A DNA stretch of 64,000 bases from Flavobacterium piscisymbiosum (GCF_020905295.1 NZ_JAJJMM010000001.1:3348001-3412000), one strand, 5' to 3'. Positions 18,243 to 25,747 are shown, counted from the stretch's first letter. Notes: a model not told the origin generated them from the sequence alone. Numbers and translations: made by a program.

Positions 18243-18654
18243 GAACAAGATTTTTATTTTATAGTTACTAGTTAGTTATTTTTTTAGTCTCAGTTAATTT
18301 TTTTTGATAGTAAAAGGCCTTGTGAAGTTTACTTTGGGAGGCTTTTTAATTATTTATTTAATAGTAAATGATTTTTTGTAAAGATGTTTTTACAAAAGAA
18401 TCGGATAATGTCATTTAGTTTTCAATTTTATTAATTAAAATAAGAATATCGCACTTATAGTCAGTAAGAGTTTGGTAGCTTTGAATAAAATTTATAGTTT
18501 TAACAAAATTTCTGAAACTATAATTGAATTTTAAAAGTATTTAAAACATTAAAATAGTGATTTGTGATACTGAGATTTGTTGAGTTTTTGCATTTTAATA
18601 TAGCTTGGTGTTTGTGAAAGAACACTTTTTTAAATCCCCTAAAATCTGTTACCT
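18243..18654. other. Region between the LamG-like paralogues
   Basis: 411 bases without a gene. An imperfect stem AAAGGCCT / AGGCTTTT at 18313-18347 followed by T's may terminate copy 1. The right end holds the promoter-like phrases shared with the upstream region of copy 1. Confidence 0.4.
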
Positions 18655-19563
18655 ATGAAAAAATTATTACTGACATTACTGTTTGTAAGTTTTTTAAATA
18701 CCAATGCCCAAAATCCGGTTCAGGAATTCAATTTCAACGGAAATTTGAACAATACCGACAATACAATCTCATTTTTAGGTACACCCAATTTTGTAAATGA
18801 CAGAATAGGCGTTGCAAAAGGAGCACAGCGCCTGACTAATAAAGTTCTGCAGGGTGTAGTGGGAGATCTTCCGCAGGATAATAAACCCAGATCAATATCT
18901 ATTTGGGTAAAATTCAATGCTATTGCTTCGGCAAATTATATTTTTGGATATGGAAGTGCAGTAAATACCCAGTATTTTGGTTTATTACAACAGGCGGCGT
19001 CATCAGGAAATTCAGATTTAAGTCTTGTAGGATGGGGAGATACAAATAATATTATAGTTTCAGTTCCTCTTGCAAAAGACGTTTGGTATCAATACACTGT
19101 AACCTATGATGGTGCCAAATCAAAAATATACCGTAACGGCGAATTATTAAAATCTGTTGAAGGTGTTTCGCGCTTAACAAAAGGATACATTTTAAGATTG
19201 GGTGCATTAAATGGCACGGTTGGGATTAATGCTGACATAGACGACCTTAAGATATACAGTGTTGCAATGACAGATGAGCAAGTTATGGAATCTTACAACA
19301 GTTCGAAACCAACTACTACAGCTGTAGCTGAAAATACTCAGTCTTCTAATGCAATAAAAAAAGCTAGTCCTGTAAAAGCTGTAGTTGCTGCAAAATCGTT
19401 ACCGTCTGTTTCGGCAAGTACAACTGAAGCAAATACTGGTTCTAAAACCGTTGAGGTTTTCTCGCAAGGAAAAAAAATAGCAGGAAGTAATGCATCTAAT
19501 ATTGGAGATTTACCGGAGGGGACATATTTGATTAAAGTCACAAATAATCCTTCTAAAAAGTAA
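18655..19563 (+). CDS. Secreted LamG-like (concanavalin-fold) protein, copy 2
   Basis: 302 residues, identical in length and architecture to the preceding gene and clearly its tandem duplicate: signal peptide MKKLLLTLLFVSFLNTNAQ, jelly-roll with SISIWVKFN, NSDLSLVGWG and WYQYTVTYDGAKSKIYRNGE, then a diverged Ala/Ser/Lys linker and the tail VEVFSQGKKIAGS with LPEGTYLIKVTN. The linker differs most and the domain least, as expected if the domain is the selected part. The tail ends in K-K, as many type IX sorting domains do, but is shorter than the usual 70-90 residues. Followed by a strong bidirectional terminator. Confidence 0.8.
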   Translation: MKKLLLTLLFVSFLNTNAQNPVQEFNFNGNLNNTDNTISFLGTPNFVNDRIGVAKGAQRLTNKVLQGVVGDLPQDNKPRSISIWVKFNAIASANYIFGYGSAVNTQYFGLLQQAASSGNSDLSLVGWGDTNNIIVSVPLAKDVWYQYTVTYDGAKSKIYRNGELLKSVEGVSRLTKGYILRLGALNGTVGINADIDDLKIYSVAMTDEQVMESYNSSKPTTTAVAENTQSSNAIKKASPVKAVVAAKSLPSVSASTTEANTGSKTVEVFSQGKKIAGSNASNIGDLPEGTYLIKVTNNPSKK

Positions 19564-19639
19564 ATTACAATATAAATCAATTCTTAAATCGGATTTCTTA
19601 TTGCATTTTGTATTAGAACGTGATTTAATTTTACAAATA

Positions 19640-19670
19640 AAAACGCCTTCTGATTTTAGAAGGCGTTTTT
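19640..19670. terminator. Bidirectional terminator
   Basis: AAAACGCCTTCT at 19640-19651 pairs perfectly with AGAAGGCGTTTT at 19658-19669, between convergent genes, with T runs on both strands. Confidence 0.92.
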
Positions 19671-19672
19671 TA

Positions 19673-19873
19673 TTATTTCTTTTTCTGTTGTCCGGGAGCA
19701 TATGCTTTTGCACTTTTGCTTCCTGACATTTTTTTAGCTTGTCCTGGTGGAATTTTTTGATTTCCGTTATTGTTGCTATTGTGAACATGAGTGCTGCAGC
19801 TAATAACACTAATAACAACAAATAAGACTACCATAATGATTACGGCAACTTTAGTGTATTTAGATGTTTTCAT
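19673..19873 (-). CDS. Small lipoprotein, long member of the TSKYT micro-protein family
   Basis: 66 residues from ATG 19871-19873, chosen over an upstream in-frame ATG because a -7 element lies between them and because the start MKTSKYTK equals that of two micro-genes in this window. Residues 9-25 are a hydrophobic helix ending in V-I-S-C, a lipobox with cysteine 26. The mature part is Asn-rich, then carries KIPPGQAKKMSGSKSAK and APGQQKKK, a motif seen in small Flavobacteriaceae proteins that databases sometimes mislabel 'quinol oxidase subunit 4'. There is no real evidence for a quinol oxidase role. Likely a lipid-anchored basic peptide of the cell envelope. Confidence 0.72.
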   Translation of the reverse strand: MKTSKYTKVAVIIMVVLFVVISVISCSTHVHNSNNNGNQKIPPGQAKKMSGSKSAKAYAPGQQKKK

Positions 19874-19900
19874 AGAGATCGTTGATTTTTTGTTTTGGAA

Positions 19901-19908
19901 CAAATATA
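19901..19908 (-). promoter_or_regulatory. Promoter -7 element (TATATTTG) of the small lipoprotein gene
   Basis: On the minus strand TATATTTGTT, 27 bases before the ATG at 19873. The same ten bases precede the 25-residue micro-gene at 24783. Confidence 0.6.
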
Positions 19909-20248
19909 TGGGATAATATGAATTTTAAACGATCCAGAGTCTATTTAGAGTATATATAAACAATGAAAGTTCGCTAACTATCAATACCTTTTATTAGTCT
20001 CTTGTAAATACATCTATTCAGTAAACAGTAGTAAAACTGATAAGTTTGCTACGGTTTTTTCTCCAAACTTGTATTTTCTGCTTATTTATTTTTTTTGAAC
20101 TAATGTAAGAAATACTTCTTTTTTTGAGTGGGATATTTTTTTGTTATTTTAAAAGTAATACATCGCGTTTACGAGCATGATGCTCGTGTCAGAATCGGAA
20201 AAAATAACCTGATATCGTTCCTAAGGTTTTGTTTTAGATATTTAATTA
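19909..20248. other. Gap with a short perfect palindrome
   Basis: About 340 bases without a gene. ACGAGCAT-G-ATGCTCGT at 20171-20187 is a perfect 8-bp stem that may end transcription of the 20249 gene, though no T run follows. Confidence 0.4.
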
Positions 20249-20722
20249 TTATTTATATTTCTTCTTCATTCGAAAAACTAAATTTGGTAGCAGAAATATT
20301 GATAATAAAAAAAGTATAGGGTCAATAAAATAGGTTAATCCAAGTGACAAAAAGTTATCAGGTTTTTTATAAAATAAAAAGTGACTTGATAGGTTTGAAT
20401 GATAAACAACTATTTTATTTGGCTTCAATATAGAATAATCTTTGTGTCTCTCGTTAAAATAGGGATAGATAGTATTAGATAATGTTATTTGTGCGACTTT
20501 GTTATTAGAGCTTAATTTTCCTTTATATACAATTGATGTAGAAGTTGTATTTGAATGTGAGGCTGGATTATCAGAGCTCACTATAAGTGTATCACTGATT
20601 ATTCCTTTTTTAGTAAATAAAAATGAATATGCTGTCTTTGTTTTTGGAAAATTATATGTTAATTCAATAATTAAGAAAAAGATTGAATAAATAATAATAA
20701 CATAAAAAATGAATTTTTTCAT
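20249..20722 (-). CDS. Two-helix membrane protein, DUF3592-like layout (paralogue of 22454 gene)
   Basis: 157 residues, not recognised by name. Hydrophobic segments at 4-22 and about 128-148 flank a polar domain of some 100 residues. The central part (KTKTAYSF, SDTLIVSSD, SNTTSTSIVYKGKLSS, ITLSNTIYP) matches the 157-residue protein at 22454-22927 in order and spacing (FTKTKIFFASF, KDILVVNE, SSNKTSWIFYGYCKSD, GITLSTS), so the two are paralogues. Probably a small inner-membrane protein with a periplasmic domain. It lies just left of the first MITE-like element. Confidence 0.6.
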   Translation of the reverse strand: MKKFIFYVIIIYSIFFLIIELTYNFPKTKTAYSFLFTKKGIISDTLIVSSDNPASHSNTTSTSIVYKGKLSSNNKVAQITLSNTIYPYFNERHKDYSILKPNKIVVYHSNLSSHFLFYKKPDNFLSLGLTYFIDPILFLLSIFLLPNLVFRMKKKYK

Positions 20723-20818
20723 ACTTATAAACAGGTTAACATAAAATAAATGGTTTCCCTCTATTATTATATGTTGATTATTGTTTGTTTTCTTTCTTAA
20801 ATTAAGGAACCCAAATAA

Positions 20819-21066
20819 CCCGATCGCTCGGATATGGCAGATTTAGACAACTATAGCGTGGAAATTCTTTCCGTGCCCGCAAAGTATATCAATTTAGAAG
20901 AACTAACTTAAATTAATTTCTAAATCTGCATGATTGTCATTGAAGTAGAAAAACAATCTCTCAATTTAATAGATTTCTTTAATTATGACTTTTCTTGTGT
21001 TTTATAGCAACGGGCACGGAAAGAATTTTCGCGCTATCGTTGCGTTAATATATCTGAGCGATCGGG
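20819..21066. mobile_element. MITE-like 248-bp inverted-repeat element, copy 1
   Basis: Starts CCCGATCGCTCGGATAT and ends with its near-complement ATATCTGAGCGATCGGG (one mismatch). Homologous arms continue inwards: TTCTTTCCGTGCCCG near the left end and its complement CGGGCACGGAAAGAA near the right. CAGATTTAG and CTAAATCTG form a further inner pair. It encodes no transposase. The second copy, exactly 248 bp, lies 2.0 kb away with about ten differences. No clear target-site duplication was found. Confidence 0.72.
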
Positions 21067-21076
21067 TTAATATTAA

Positions 21077-21110
21077 AAAACCTTCTGAAGTTTAACTGTA
21101 GAAGGTTTTT
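21077..21110 (-). terminator. Terminator of the 25-residue micro-gene
   Basis: AAAACCTTCT and AGAAGGTTTT form a stem (about 21077-21086 and 21100-21109) with flanking A/T runs, 19 bases past the micro-gene stop. Confidence 0.75.
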
Positions 21111-21128
21111 GTATTATAGTTTGTATGT

Positions 21129-21206
21129 TTAGTTAATTACGCTAAGTACTACAAATAGAATTACCAGAATAATTACTAAATATCTTGTGTATTTTGATGT
21201 TTGCAT
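21129..21206 (-). CDS. 25-residue single-pass membrane micro-protein (TSKYT family, copy A)
   Basis: ATG 21204-21206 to TAA 21129-21131. The peptide starts MQTSKYTRY and is then a pure hydrophobic helix of Val, Ile and Leu (residues 10-24) ending in V-L-S-V-I-N. It shares 21 of 25 positions with the micro-gene at 24706-24783 and matches the first 25 residues of the lipoprotein at 19673-19873. It stops exactly where the lipoprotein begins its C-S lipobox. A terminator hairpin follows. It begins 11 bases after the end of a broken gene, so it may have lost its own promoter. Function unknown; short hydrophobic peptides of this size include type I toxins and regulators of membrane complexes. Confidence 0.68.
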   Translation of the reverse strand: MQTSKYTRYLVIILVILFVVLSVIN

Positions 21207-21217
21207 ATTTTTTGAGA

Positions 21218-22457
21218 TTAATTATCTAAATATTTTGAGAGCGAGGCTTTGTTTTTTTCTATCAATTGATTCAGAACGTTTATATTTATCATCTTCTGTG
21301 ATTGATTTTGTGCTTTTAGTCTAATAGGTTCTAAATCTTTTTGAATAGGATCAGTGGAGTTTAAATCAATAAATGTATTAGATTTTAGTTTTAATATAAG
21401 ATTATTGAGAGTGTTAAATAGGGGGGAATTAACTTCTGTTTTTCCTTTATTTTCTAAAAAAGTCTCTGTATAAAATTTGCCATTTTTTTTCGTATTTAAT
21501 GATATAATAGGTGGAGTTATTTGAAGAAAATTTAAATTTATGAATTAATTTAATACTCTCATTTGTGGATGGAATTAGAAATTCTTCGATAGAATTTTTA
21601 TATTTTTCAAGATTTTCAGGAGTGTTAATCAAGATGTCACTTCCCTTTTTATAGATTTGAAAAATGGAATTATCCAAACTAAAAGGCATGCTGATTTGAC
21701 ATTTAGTTACCGTTGGCATAATACCTAATTCTGCTTTTGTGTAGTGGTAATTTTCAATCCAATTTCTTTCATCTCTAATTTCTTTTAGATATTGTGAATT
21801 TTCTTCTTTGTACCAAGTTTTATAATACGAGTAGAAAGCATTTATATCTATAAGGTTATTTATTGATATCTTTCTCTTTATATCTTTAAGGAGATCATTG
21901 TTTTCTTTGTTATCCTGAAAAATGGAGCTAAGCTTTTTAGAATCAAGACCTTTAATTAATGTTTGAATATTTCCTTGATTAAACATATCATAAATATACC
22001 AACGATTGTTAATTTTAGCACAAGACATTACTGCTATAATTTGAAAAGGCAAGCCATCCATTGTTATTGCATATTTTACAAAATTTATCTTTTCCCCATT
22101 TTGATTAAACTCGTAGATAGATTCAATTTCTATATATTCTTTTTCTTTGTTTGATTTCTTTACTAAATTATAGTGCTCTTGATCTTTAACAGATTTATGA
22201 TCTTTATCATAATAGTCACTTTTATCCCAAATGGAGTCAGAAGCAGAAAAATAAGATTGTACTAAACCTTCAACTTTAGTATAATCTATTTCTGAAGTAT
22301 AATCTGTTTTGTTAATTCTGAGTGCGGGGTTAAAAGTTTTAAAAATGATTTCTTTTAGATCATTATACTCTAAAGGAATGCCTTCTTTTACATTAACTTG
22401 TGCAAATAAAGTTGTTTAAAAAAAAAGGATAATTATAGTTATTATTAAGTTTTTCAT
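21218..22457 (-). pseudogene. Exported protein gene with a nonsense codon and a frameshift
   Basis: Three stretches of coding sequence join into one protein of about 412 residues. ATG 22455-22457 overlaps the TGA of the gene before it (ATGA), so this start is sure. The signal peptide reads MKNLIITIIILFF, then TAA (22416-22418), then TTLFAQVNVKEG in the same frame; TCA to TAA would explain it. Next comes a long polar region rich in Lys, Ser and Asp (a 204-codon ORF from 22061). Near the 3' end an 8-A run (complement of 21483-21490) shifts the frame; the natural continuation FYTETFLENKGKT runs on to a TAA at 21218. Not recognised as a known family. Slippage in the 8- and 9-base runs could be reversible or a base-calling error. 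Confidence 0.7.
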
Positions 22458-22927
22458 GTCAATTTTACTGGGGTTTTTCTTTCTTTTCTTTTGATCTTGA
22501 TGTAATAAAATAAGGCCGGTATTATGGCTAACATAAATATTGGAGTCATCCAGTAGTCGCGCATTTCATAAGAAAAAGGACTATTTATTATGTTATCTTG
22601 TCGTCTGTAAATTATTTTATTTTTTACAGAACTTATTCTCCAAATTGGAATTTCACTTGTATTTTGATTTTCAACTGTGCTTGTAGAAAGAGTAATTCCG
22701 CTTTTTAATTTATCAGATTTGCAATATCCATAAAATATCCAAGAAGTTTTATTACTGCTACTGCTCATTGGGGGAATTTTTTCGTTTACCACCAATATAT
22801 CTTTATGATAATATTTTTGAGGATTAAATGAGGCAAAAAATATCTTAGTCTTAGTAAAATCATTTACTATTTCAATTCCTATTATTGATACTCCTAAAAA
22901 TATTAATATTAAACAAAGTGTTTTCAT
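22454..22927 (-). CDS. Two-helix membrane protein, DUF3592-like layout (paralogue of 20249 gene)
   Basis: 157 residues. Hydrophobic segments at 4-21 (LCLILIFLGVSIIGIEIV) and about 127-146 (MTPIFMLAIIPALFYYIKI) enclose a polar domain; the C-terminus is basic. Same length and same ordered motifs as the gene at 20249. Its ATG overlaps the TGA of a gene remnant on the left of the second MITE-like element (CCATGA), and its TGA overlaps the ATG of the broken exported-protein gene. The three were therefore once a translationally coupled operon. Function unknown. Confidence 0.65.
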   Translation of the reverse strand: MKTLCLILIFLGVSIIGIEIVNDFTKTKIFFASFNPQKYYHKDILVVNEKIPPMSSSSNKTSWIFYGYCKSDKLKSGITLSTSTVENQNTSEIPIWRISSVKNKIIYRRQDNIINSPFSYEMRDYWMTPIFMLAIIPALFYYIKIKRKERKTPVKLT

Positions 22928-23036
22928 GGTTTTTTATTTTCTTTTACTAACATTATTTTTTCATTATACTTTTCTGTCTCCCACTTTTTCCCTAGAGTGT
23001 TTATATATCCAGATGCCTTTAATTCTAAATAAATAC
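22924..23036 (-). pseudogene. C-terminal remnant of a gene interrupted by MITE-like copy 2
   Basis: A 36-codon open frame runs from the element edge to a TGA that overlaps the next ATG. It reads YLELKASGYINTLGKK and ends ..NEKIMLVKENKKP, coding-like in composition. On the other side of the element, ATG at 23316-23318 opens MKKWSIDNLQK and then runs into the element. The element probably split one small gene. The full original length is unknown. Confidence 0.5.
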
Positions 23037-23284
23037 CCCGATCGCTCGGATATGGCAGATTTAGACAACGATAGCGCGGAAATTCTTTCCGTGCCCGCAA
23101 AGTATATCAATTTAGAAGAACTAACTTAAATTAATTTCTAAATCTGCATGATTCCCATTGAAGTAGAAAAATAATCTCTCAATTTAATAGATTTCTTTAA
23201 TTATGACTTTTCTTGTGTCTTATAGCAGCGGGCACGGAAAGAATTTCTGCGCTATCGTTTCGTTAATATATCTGAGCGATCGGG
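23037..23284. mobile_element. MITE-like 248-bp inverted-repeat element, copy 2
   Basis: Same ends, same length and about 96 percent identity by eye to copy 1 at 20819-21066. Copy 2 has better matched arms: in copy 1 two bases of the left arm (ACTATAGCGTGG against ACGATAGCGCGG) have drifted. It lies between the two parts of a small split gene. Confidence 0.72.
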
Positions 23285-23353
23285 TTTTTTGCAGATTATC
23301 TATTGACCATTTTTTCATAAGTTATTTTTTTATCCAATTTTAATATTTGTAAG

Positions 23354-23725
23354 TTACTCAATTTCTAATACACCATAAATATGGCAACCCCAATATTCCC
23401 GATATTCATCAATATCAAAAATTATCATATAAGATTTATTACATTCTTTAGGTTGAAAGAATTGATATCGATATAAAAAACTTCTTTCAGTATTATTCAG
23501 GTTTTCAAGTTTGCTAATTTGATGTTTTGCTAAAGTGTCTGTGGTTATTTGTTCGTTTTTTATTAAATCATTCAGCAAAAATGAAGTCTCAAATGATAAA
23601 ATTACTTCATGTTTAATTCTACCATTTACACAATAAAAGCTAAAACTTAATTTTGAATAAAGATTTTGAATAGGAAAACTATTATCTCCTAGTTGTATTT
23701 TTTTTATAATTGAAATTTTATTCAT
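23354..23725 (-). CDS. Hypothetical cytoplasmic protein
   Basis: 123 residues, no membrane segment, signal peptide or known motif. Alternating beta-like segments (LSFSFYCVNGRIKHEVILSF, SYMIIFDIDEYREYWGCHIYGVLEIE) suggest a small alpha/beta domain. It lies 41 bases after the 23767 gene and before the split gene, on the same strand, so it belongs to the same small operon. Not recognised. Confidence 0.5.
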   Translation of the reverse strand: MNKISIIKKIQLGDNSFPIQNLYSKLSFSFYCVNGRIKHEVILSFETSFLLNDLIKNEQITTDTLAKHQISKLENLNNTERSFLYRYQFFQPKECNKSYMIIFDIDEYREYWGCHIYGVLEIE

Positions 23726-23766
23726 AATAGCCTGATTTTTTCAATTTGAATTTCTTTCATGACATT

Positions 23767-24276
23767 TCATGCTTTTGTTATTATTAAAAATAATTTATAT
23801 AATAAAGCGATTGCTGCCGCTAATAAAATAAAAATTGTCAGCCAAATTCCGAAAATACTCCAAAAGGAGTTTGAGGAATTAATGACTGCCTTATTCCATT
23901 CTAAAATCTTTCCTTTTTTTTCATTTAGTAATTTTATTTTAACAGAATCACCTTTTTTTATTTGTTCGATCAGATGTTGTTCTTCATCAGATAAAGCAAA
24001 AGAATTATCTGCATTTTGAATTTCGTAAATGTAATTTTTTGATCCTGTTTTTACTTTACAAAAAAAGATAGAAGTTGGTGGGTTGTCTCCGGAACTTTCC
24101 CAATAAGTATCAATTATATTTCCTGTTATAATTTGTCCGTAATTAAAATATTCTTGATATTCTAATTTGATTAAATGTGACGATATAAAGAATAGAATTG
24201 TAGAGATCAGTAATAAAATGGGAGCAAGAAAAACTTTCTTTAGTTGGTTCATTTGTCCTTCATGAATTGAATCCAT
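23767..24276 (-). CDS. DUF3592-like membrane protein
   Basis: 169 residues (161 if the in-frame ATG at 24252, giving MNQLKKVFLAP, is used). Membrane segments at about 16-36 and 137-165 flank a beta-rich domain with GNIIDTYWES, FFCKVKTGSKNYIYEI, EEQHLIEQIKKGDSVKIKLL and GKILEW. A helix, an extracytoplasmic OB-like domain with the KGDSVKI pattern, then a helix is the DUF3592 layout. Distantly like the 157-residue pair in this region. Function unknown. Confidence 0.6.
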   Translation of the reverse strand: MDSIHEGQMNQLKKVFLAPILLLISTILFFISSHLIKLEYQEYFNYGQIITGNIIDTYWESSGDNPPTSIFFCKVKTGSKNYIYEIQNADNSFALSDEEQHLIEQIKKGDSVKIKLLNEKKGKILEWNKAVINSSNSFWSIFGIWLTIFILLAAAIALLYKLFLIITKA

Positions 24277-24322
24277 AAATAAGTTAAAATAAAAGTTTTT
24301 TTTAAAATTATAATTTATAAGA

Positions 24323-24669
24323 TTACTCTATTTTTTTCAAAATTTCAGGGATCAAGATATAGCCAAGAATTATTAAAATTAATAATACTAAGCTAACATA
24401 ATCTACAAAGCCATAATAATTTCTTATTTGTTCTCTATTACGTTTTATCATTAGTACAGATTTTGAATCACCATTGTGAAGTTTTCTAAATATGACGGTA
24501 TCCCCAATTAAGAACCATTTTCACAAAATGCAACTGTATATTCAGTTTTGAGAACTGAAAAATCATTTATTTTTAATGAAGTTTCTGATGCTATAAAAGT
24601 ATACCTATTGTTTGTGAAGTTTTTTTTATGAAAGTTGAAAACATAATAAAAGCCTCCTGAATTTGATTC
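24323..24669 (-). pseudogene. Truncated, frameshifted membrane-protein remnant
   Basis: Two frames join at about 24508-24511. The first carries FYYVFNFHKKNF and ends TVAFCENGS before a TAA; the second continues IGDTVIFRKL, NGDSKSV, a hydrophobic segment SLVLLILIILGYILIP and ends KKIE-stop at 24323. One missing T in TCT-(T)TA-ATT would restore G-S-L-I-G-D. The GDTV and trailing-helix layout matches the DUF3592-like proteins nearby. The 5' end is lost: a stop lies just upstream, and the frame overlaps the micro-gene terminator. Confidence 0.6.
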
Positions 24670-24684
24670 TTAGAAGGCTTTTTT
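24648..24684 (-). terminator. Terminator of the second micro-gene
   Basis: AAAAGCCT at 24648-24655 pairs with AGGCTTTT at 24675-24682, extended by CT/AG past one mismatch, and T's follow on the minus strand. Confidence 0.75.
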
Positions 24685-24705
24685 AAGTTTGTAATTTATA
24701 TGTTT

Positions 24706-24783
24706 TTAGCTGATAACGCTAAGAACTACAAATAAAATTACCAAAACGATAACTGCGTATCTTGTATATTTTGATGTTTGCAT
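24706..24783 (-). CDS. 25-residue single-pass membrane micro-protein (TSKYT family, copy B)
   Basis: ATG 24781-24783 to TAA 24706-24708. Starts MQTSKYTRYAVIV and continues as a Val/Ile/Leu helix ending V-L-S-V-I-S. It has everything a real gene needs: an exact -7 element TATATTTG 38 bases upstream and a hairpin terminator 21 bases past the stop. With copy A (21129-21206) and the first 25 residues of the lipoprotein gene (19673-19873) it defines a family with the pattern M(Q/K)TSKYT(R/K) plus a 16-residue membrane helix. Third-position differences between the copies are mostly silent or conservative, which supports translation. Confidence 0.75.
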   Translation of the reverse strand: MQTSKYTRYAVIVLVILFVVLSVIS

Positions 24784-24820
24784 AGAAGTATATTTTAAAT
24801 TAATTGTTTACTGAGATTAA

Positions 24821-24828
24821 CAAATATA
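24821..24828 (-). promoter_or_regulatory. Promoter -7 element (TATATTTG) of micro-gene B
   Basis: TATATTTGTT on the minus strand, 38 bases before the ATG, the same as before the small lipoprotein gene. The -33 TTG is not clear. Confidence 0.6.
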
Positions 24829-24927
24829 ACAGTTTATTTTAATTAGCCTATATTCTTTTATATTAATATCTGAGTCTATGATTTACTTTATTAAGATGAT
24901 ATAAAAAAGAGTAAAATGATGTCATAA

Positions 24928-24957
24928 AAAAAGTCCTGAAAAATTTCAGGACTTTTT
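24928..24957 (-). terminator. yebC terminator
   Basis: AAAAAGTCCTGAAA pairs perfectly over 14 bases with TTTCAGGACTTTTT, just past the yebC stop at 24981. Confidence 0.9.
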
Positions 24958-24980
24958 GATATTTATAAAAAAAGAGAATA

Positions 24981-25694
24981 TTACGCTTCTTGCATAGTAT
25001 GATAAACGTTCATAACGTCATCATCTTCTTCAATTTTTTCGATTAGTTTTTCAACGTCAGCGATTTGAGCTTCAGTAAGTTCTTTGGTGATTTGCGGAAT
25101 ACGCTCAAAACCAGAAGATAAAATCTCAAGACCTCTGTTTTCTAATTCTTTTTGTAAAGCACCAAAGCTTCCAAAAGGCGCATAGATTAAGATTCCGTCT
25201 TCGTCTTCAAAAACTTCTTCGGCACCAAAATCAATTAGTTCCAACTCTAATTCCTCAGGATCAAGATCACCTTTTGCAATTCTGAAATTACAAGTATGGT
25301 CAAACATAAACTCAACAGAACCCTGAGTTCCCATTGTACCGTTGCATTTATTAAAATAGCTGCGAATGTTGGCTACAGTTCTATTATTGTTGTCAGAGGC
25401 AGTTTCAATCAAAATCGCAATTCCGTGAGGAGCATATCCTTCAAACAAAATCTCTTTATAGTTGGCAGTATCTTTATTACTTGCATTTTTTATCGCGCGC
25501 TCTACATTGTCCTTAGGCATGTTAGCGGCTTTTGCATTTTGTATTACAGCTCTTAATCTAGAATTGGCGTCAGGGTTAGGACCGCCTTCTTTAACAGCCA
25601 TAACGATGTCTTTACCAATTCTGGTAAATGTTTTGGCCATTGCTGACCAACGTTTCATTTTTCTTCCTTTTCTAAATTCGAACGCTCTTCCCAT
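24981..25694 (-). CDS. YebC/PmpR family protein (TACO1-like)
   Basis: 237 residues. The start MGRAFEFRKGRKMKRWSAMAKTFTRIGKDI is the Bacteroidota version of the family's usual 'AGHSKWANIK' start, followed by GPNPDANSRLRAVIQNAKAANMPKDNVERAIKNA and YAPHGIAILIETASDNNNRTVANIR. The three-domain order and length are normal. The family was first seen as DNA-binding regulators; recent work links members to translation of proline stretches, so 'transcriptional regulator' should be taken loosely. A canonical promoter and a terminator make this a single-gene unit. Confidence 0.93.
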   Translation of the reverse strand: MGRAFEFRKGRKMKRWSAMAKTFTRIGKDIVMAVKEGGPNPDANSRLRAVIQNAKAANMPKDNVERAIKNASNKDTANYKEILFEGYAPHGIAILIETASDNNNRTVANIRSYFNKCNGTMGTQGSVEFMFDHTCNFRIAKGDLDPEELELELIDFGAEEVFEDEDGILIYAPFGSFGALQKELENRGLEILSSGFERIPQITKELTEAQIADVEKLIEKIEEDDDVMNVYHTMQEA

Positions 25695-25717
25695 TTCTAA
25701 TTTTTAGTTTTGAGATG

Positions 25718-25747
25718 CAAAAATACGGTTATTCCTTTTTTTAGCAA
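25718..25747 (-). promoter_or_regulatory. Canonical promoter of the yebC-type gene
   Basis: TTG (25745-25747), 19-base spacer, TATTTTTG (25718-25725) on the minus strand; the ATG is 24 bases downstream. Confidence 0.75.

Noticed and set aside
19510..19821. 103-codon ORF across the terminator at 19640-19670
   Set aside because: It crosses a strong hairpin and overlaps two better supported genes; composition is not protein-like.
23052..23129. 25-codon ORF starting MADLDN inside both MITE-like copies
   Set aside because: It lies in the inverted arm; both differences between copies change amino acids, so nothing shows selection on a protein.
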